DNA of 52,357 nucleotides, taken from assembly GCA_022572185.1 (NCBI GenBank), contig JACZWL010000019.1, positions 1-52,357 on the forward strand, written 5' to 3'. The position numbers and the translations under genes were made by a program. Shown in pieces: positions 50,999 to 52,357 of this stretch. The DNA is from Pseudomonadota bacterium (GTDB taxonomy: Bacteria; Pseudomonadota; Gammaproteobacteria; Steroidobacterales; Woeseiaceae). Position 1 is the first letter of the stretch. Every line of letters starts with the position of its first letter. Under the pieces are notes generated by a model, which was not told the origin of the DNA, did no database searches, and worked only from the letters and a program-made list of their open reading frames with translations.

Positions 50999-51641
50999 TT
51001 ACTTCTCCGCTTCGCCGACAATCGTGGTCTGGGCAGTGAAGACGGCAAACACGAATAGGTTATCCATTGCGGCACCGCTATCCTGCGTCAGCCCCAGGCC
51101 GTCATACATGCCATCGAGGCCGCCGCAGTTTGCGACATCCAATGTGACGTCGTAGGCGTTAAATGCAGCGTCGATGATCGTGACCTGACCGTTCAGCACA
51201 CATCCGGCGCTGGAATTGCCGAAAATTGCACCGGTGTTATCGATCGCAAATGATGACATATCGCCGAAAATATCGAACGATGTGTAACCCGCGGCGATTG
51301 TCGTGAGATCACTACCACGATCATATGAGTTGTCAAATGTAGTTGACACTGAAGTCGAGGCTCCGGCGGCGCCGACTGTCAGATTGAGCGAAGCTCTCTC
51401 ACTGACTGTGCCTACACTGATCGTCACGTTTGCAACAGTCGAGCCGTCTGCAAGCGTTGTTCCCGGCGCCGCATGAATTGTGCCGGAATCCGGTAATCTG
51501 GTTACCGCTCACCTGTCCGGTGCCATGAACACCAGCGACAAAATCACCAGTCGTGACATTGGTCACTACGCAGACAAGCTCCAGAGTTTCCGCAACCAGA
51601 CAACCAAAATCTGACAGTCGGCTTTCACCAGAAGCGGTCAG
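50999..51641 (-). pseudogene. Broken secreted beta-rich protein gene
   Basis: On the minus strand the intact 3' part reads from MTISVGTVSERASLNLTVGA to the end at 50999. Upstream, sequence of the same style continues: LSDFGCLVAETLELVCVVTN, VTTGDFVAGVHGTGQVSGNQ, ITG. It then needs a one-base frame correction near 51488-51492 (GGATTCCGG; removing one T restores SGTIHAAPGTTLADGSTVAN and joins the 3' frame). The upstream part has no start codon or signal peptide; it follows the stop of the next lipoprotein gene in frame. I read it as a 5'-truncated and frameshifted relic of a secreted protein. Confidence 0.6.
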
Positions 51642-52175
51642 TCAAGCGACTACAAAAATGAAGTCGTCAATCACGACATCGCCGCCACTTGTGCTCGTTA
51701 CGACAATTGAACCGATTAATGTTTGACCCGGATCGCGGTTTACGATGACCTGCTGGAAAACGTTCGTCGGTGTCACTGACATGATCAAATCGTCGTTCTC
51801 ATCCAGGATCTGGATGTCGCTGACGGTACCCGCGAACTCCGTACGCACAAAGAACGTTACCGTGCTGGGCAAAGTCTCGAAGGTCACGGTAGCCGAAGTG
51901 CCGCTCAACACATGCCAGGAAAAGTTTCCTGATGAATAAAGGTCCATCTGGCCGACCGACTTGGTAACGCCACTGGAGAACGTGGCAGTAAATGGCGACG
52001 TGCCGATACAGAATGGCCCCGTAGCATTGAACTCGAAGCTCGTGCTTAGGTTGCATGTCGACTGAGTGGGCGGTGCTGCGCCGCCACCGCCGCCACCGCC
52101 GCCACCGCCGCCACAAGCAGCTATGAACGCTGATAACAGCAGCGCACCTGAAATTAGGCAAATCGTTCTTTTCAT
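51642..52175 (-). CDS. Lipoprotein with polyglycine linker
   Basis: The 177-residue product has a lipoprotein signal (MKRTICLISGALLLSAFIAA, Cys21), a run of 11 glycines after the Cys as a flexible linker, and a single beta-sandwich (STSFEFNATGPFCIGTSPFT, SWHVLSGTSATVTFETLPST, VTFFVRTEFAGTVSDIQILD, TLIGSIVVTSTSGGDVVIDD). Its end, DDFIFVVA, fits a carbohydrate-binding-like jelly roll. GGGGGAA just upstream of ATG 52175 supports the start. The stop at 51642 is followed in the same frame by the relic of another secreted protein, so it could also be a shortened form of a longer gene. Confidence 0.65.
   Translation of the reverse strand: MKRTICLISGALLLSAFIAACGGGGGGGGGGGAAPPTQSTCNLSTSFEFNATGPFCIGTSPFTATFSSGVTKSVGQMDLYSSGNFSWHVLSGTSATVTFETLPSTVTFFVRTEFAGTVSDIQILDENDDLIMSVTPTNVFQQVIVNRDPGQTLIGSIVVTSTSGGDVVIDDFIFVVA
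52081..52112. repeat. CCGCCA/CCGCCG microsatellite (polyglycine codons)
   Basis: A simple triplet array encodes the polyglycine linker of the lipoprotein on the minus strand. Such arrays can slip and change length between strains; lengths stay in frame because the unit is 3 bp. Confidence 0.6.
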
Positions 52176-52357
52176 GTCGTTCCCCCACACCGAAGCCGCG
52201 ACAGCGACGCGGGCTGAGTCTCAATAATTGTAGCTGCTTTTAAGGTGAGTCGCCGGAAAAGACGAATTGGTTCAATGTCCCAGCCAGCATATTCCACCAA
52301 GGATCGCGCCGATTTGGTGAAATATGCAGGCCAGAGCTAAAACGGAAGGTGTAACTC
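52176..52357. other. Right-edge sequence without recognised gene
   Basis: The last 182 bases must carry the promoter of the minus-strand lipoprotein gene. I see no coding sequence, RNA or confident motif in them. Confidence 0.35.

Noticed and set aside
1-52357. tRNA, rRNA or CRISPR array
   Set aside because: No cloverleaf with a TTCRA-type arm, rRNA core or regularly spaced direct repeats was found on reading through the gaps; a covariance-model search would settle this.

Overview
The window reads as chromosomal DNA of a free-living, Gram-negative gammaproteobacterium. The evidence is a BipA GTPase, the outer-membrane lipid-transport set YdbH-YnbE-YdbL, lipobox lipoproteins, Tat and Sec signal peptides, a sigma-54 promoter, bactofilins and winged-helix/TPR membrane proteins. 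The gene mix (DUF6491- and DUF6763-like proteins, several bactofilins, FlgO-like/TPR regulators) recalls marine sediment lineages such as Woeseiaceae; that placement is inference. No tRNA, rRNA or CRISPR array was found.

Layout. 1-1.7 kb is scarred accessory DNA: a partial gene, a pterin carbinolamine dehydratase, a Rieske ferredoxin start cut off by two transposase relics, and a plasmid/ICE-type ribbon-helix-helix plus ParC-like pair with a tandem-repeat operator. 1.8-10.4 kb holds a kelch lipoprotein, the IorAB molybdenum hydroxylase, an MMPL/RND exporter and a FlgO-like/TPR membrane protein. 10.4-12.5 kb holds gene fragments, an orphan antitoxin, two small conserved proteins, one behind a near-perfect sigma-54 promoter with a candidate enhancer, and a DUF6491-like secreted protein. 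12.8-17.2 kb has a CadC-like winged-helix/TPR membrane regulator, a lipoprotein and an acyltransferase. 17.2-24.6 kb (minus strand) runs REC-GGDEF-EAL, then bipA, ydbH, ynbE and ydbL. 25.0-29.0 kb has a Tat-exported intradiol dioxygenase homologue and a three-gene operon of a putative His-terminated membrane-anchored protein, a YtkA/FixH-like protein and a MauG/CcpA-type di-heme protein. 29.0-34.5 kb has a two-component system divergent from a PspA / membrane protein / VWA operon. 34.5-37.7 kb has a cold-shock gene with a long leader, a membrane protein, a methyltransferase, a deazaflavin-type oxidoreductase and a DUF924 protein.

37.9-52.4 kb holds three bactofilin paralogues, all on the minus strand, each preceded by a matching 14-bp box. 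They are interspersed with an SDR and a D-2-hydroxyacid dehydrogenase that both carry export signals, a stand-alone NAD(P)HX epimerase coupled to the latter, an OPT transporter, paired lipoproteins, a solute-binding protein, a 1-Cys peroxiredoxin, a membrane zinc protease, a DUF547 protein and a broken secreted-protein gene.

The best candidates for something undescribed are the three-bactofilin array with its shared upstream box, the exported NAD(P)-type dehydrogenases beside an NAD(P)HX repair enzyme, the YtkA/MauG operon, the TCS-PspA-VWA unit, and the sigma-54-controlled 82-residue protein. Small inverted-repeat elements (about four related ones and a REP-like pair) lie in intergenic gaps between 11 and 17.4 kb.
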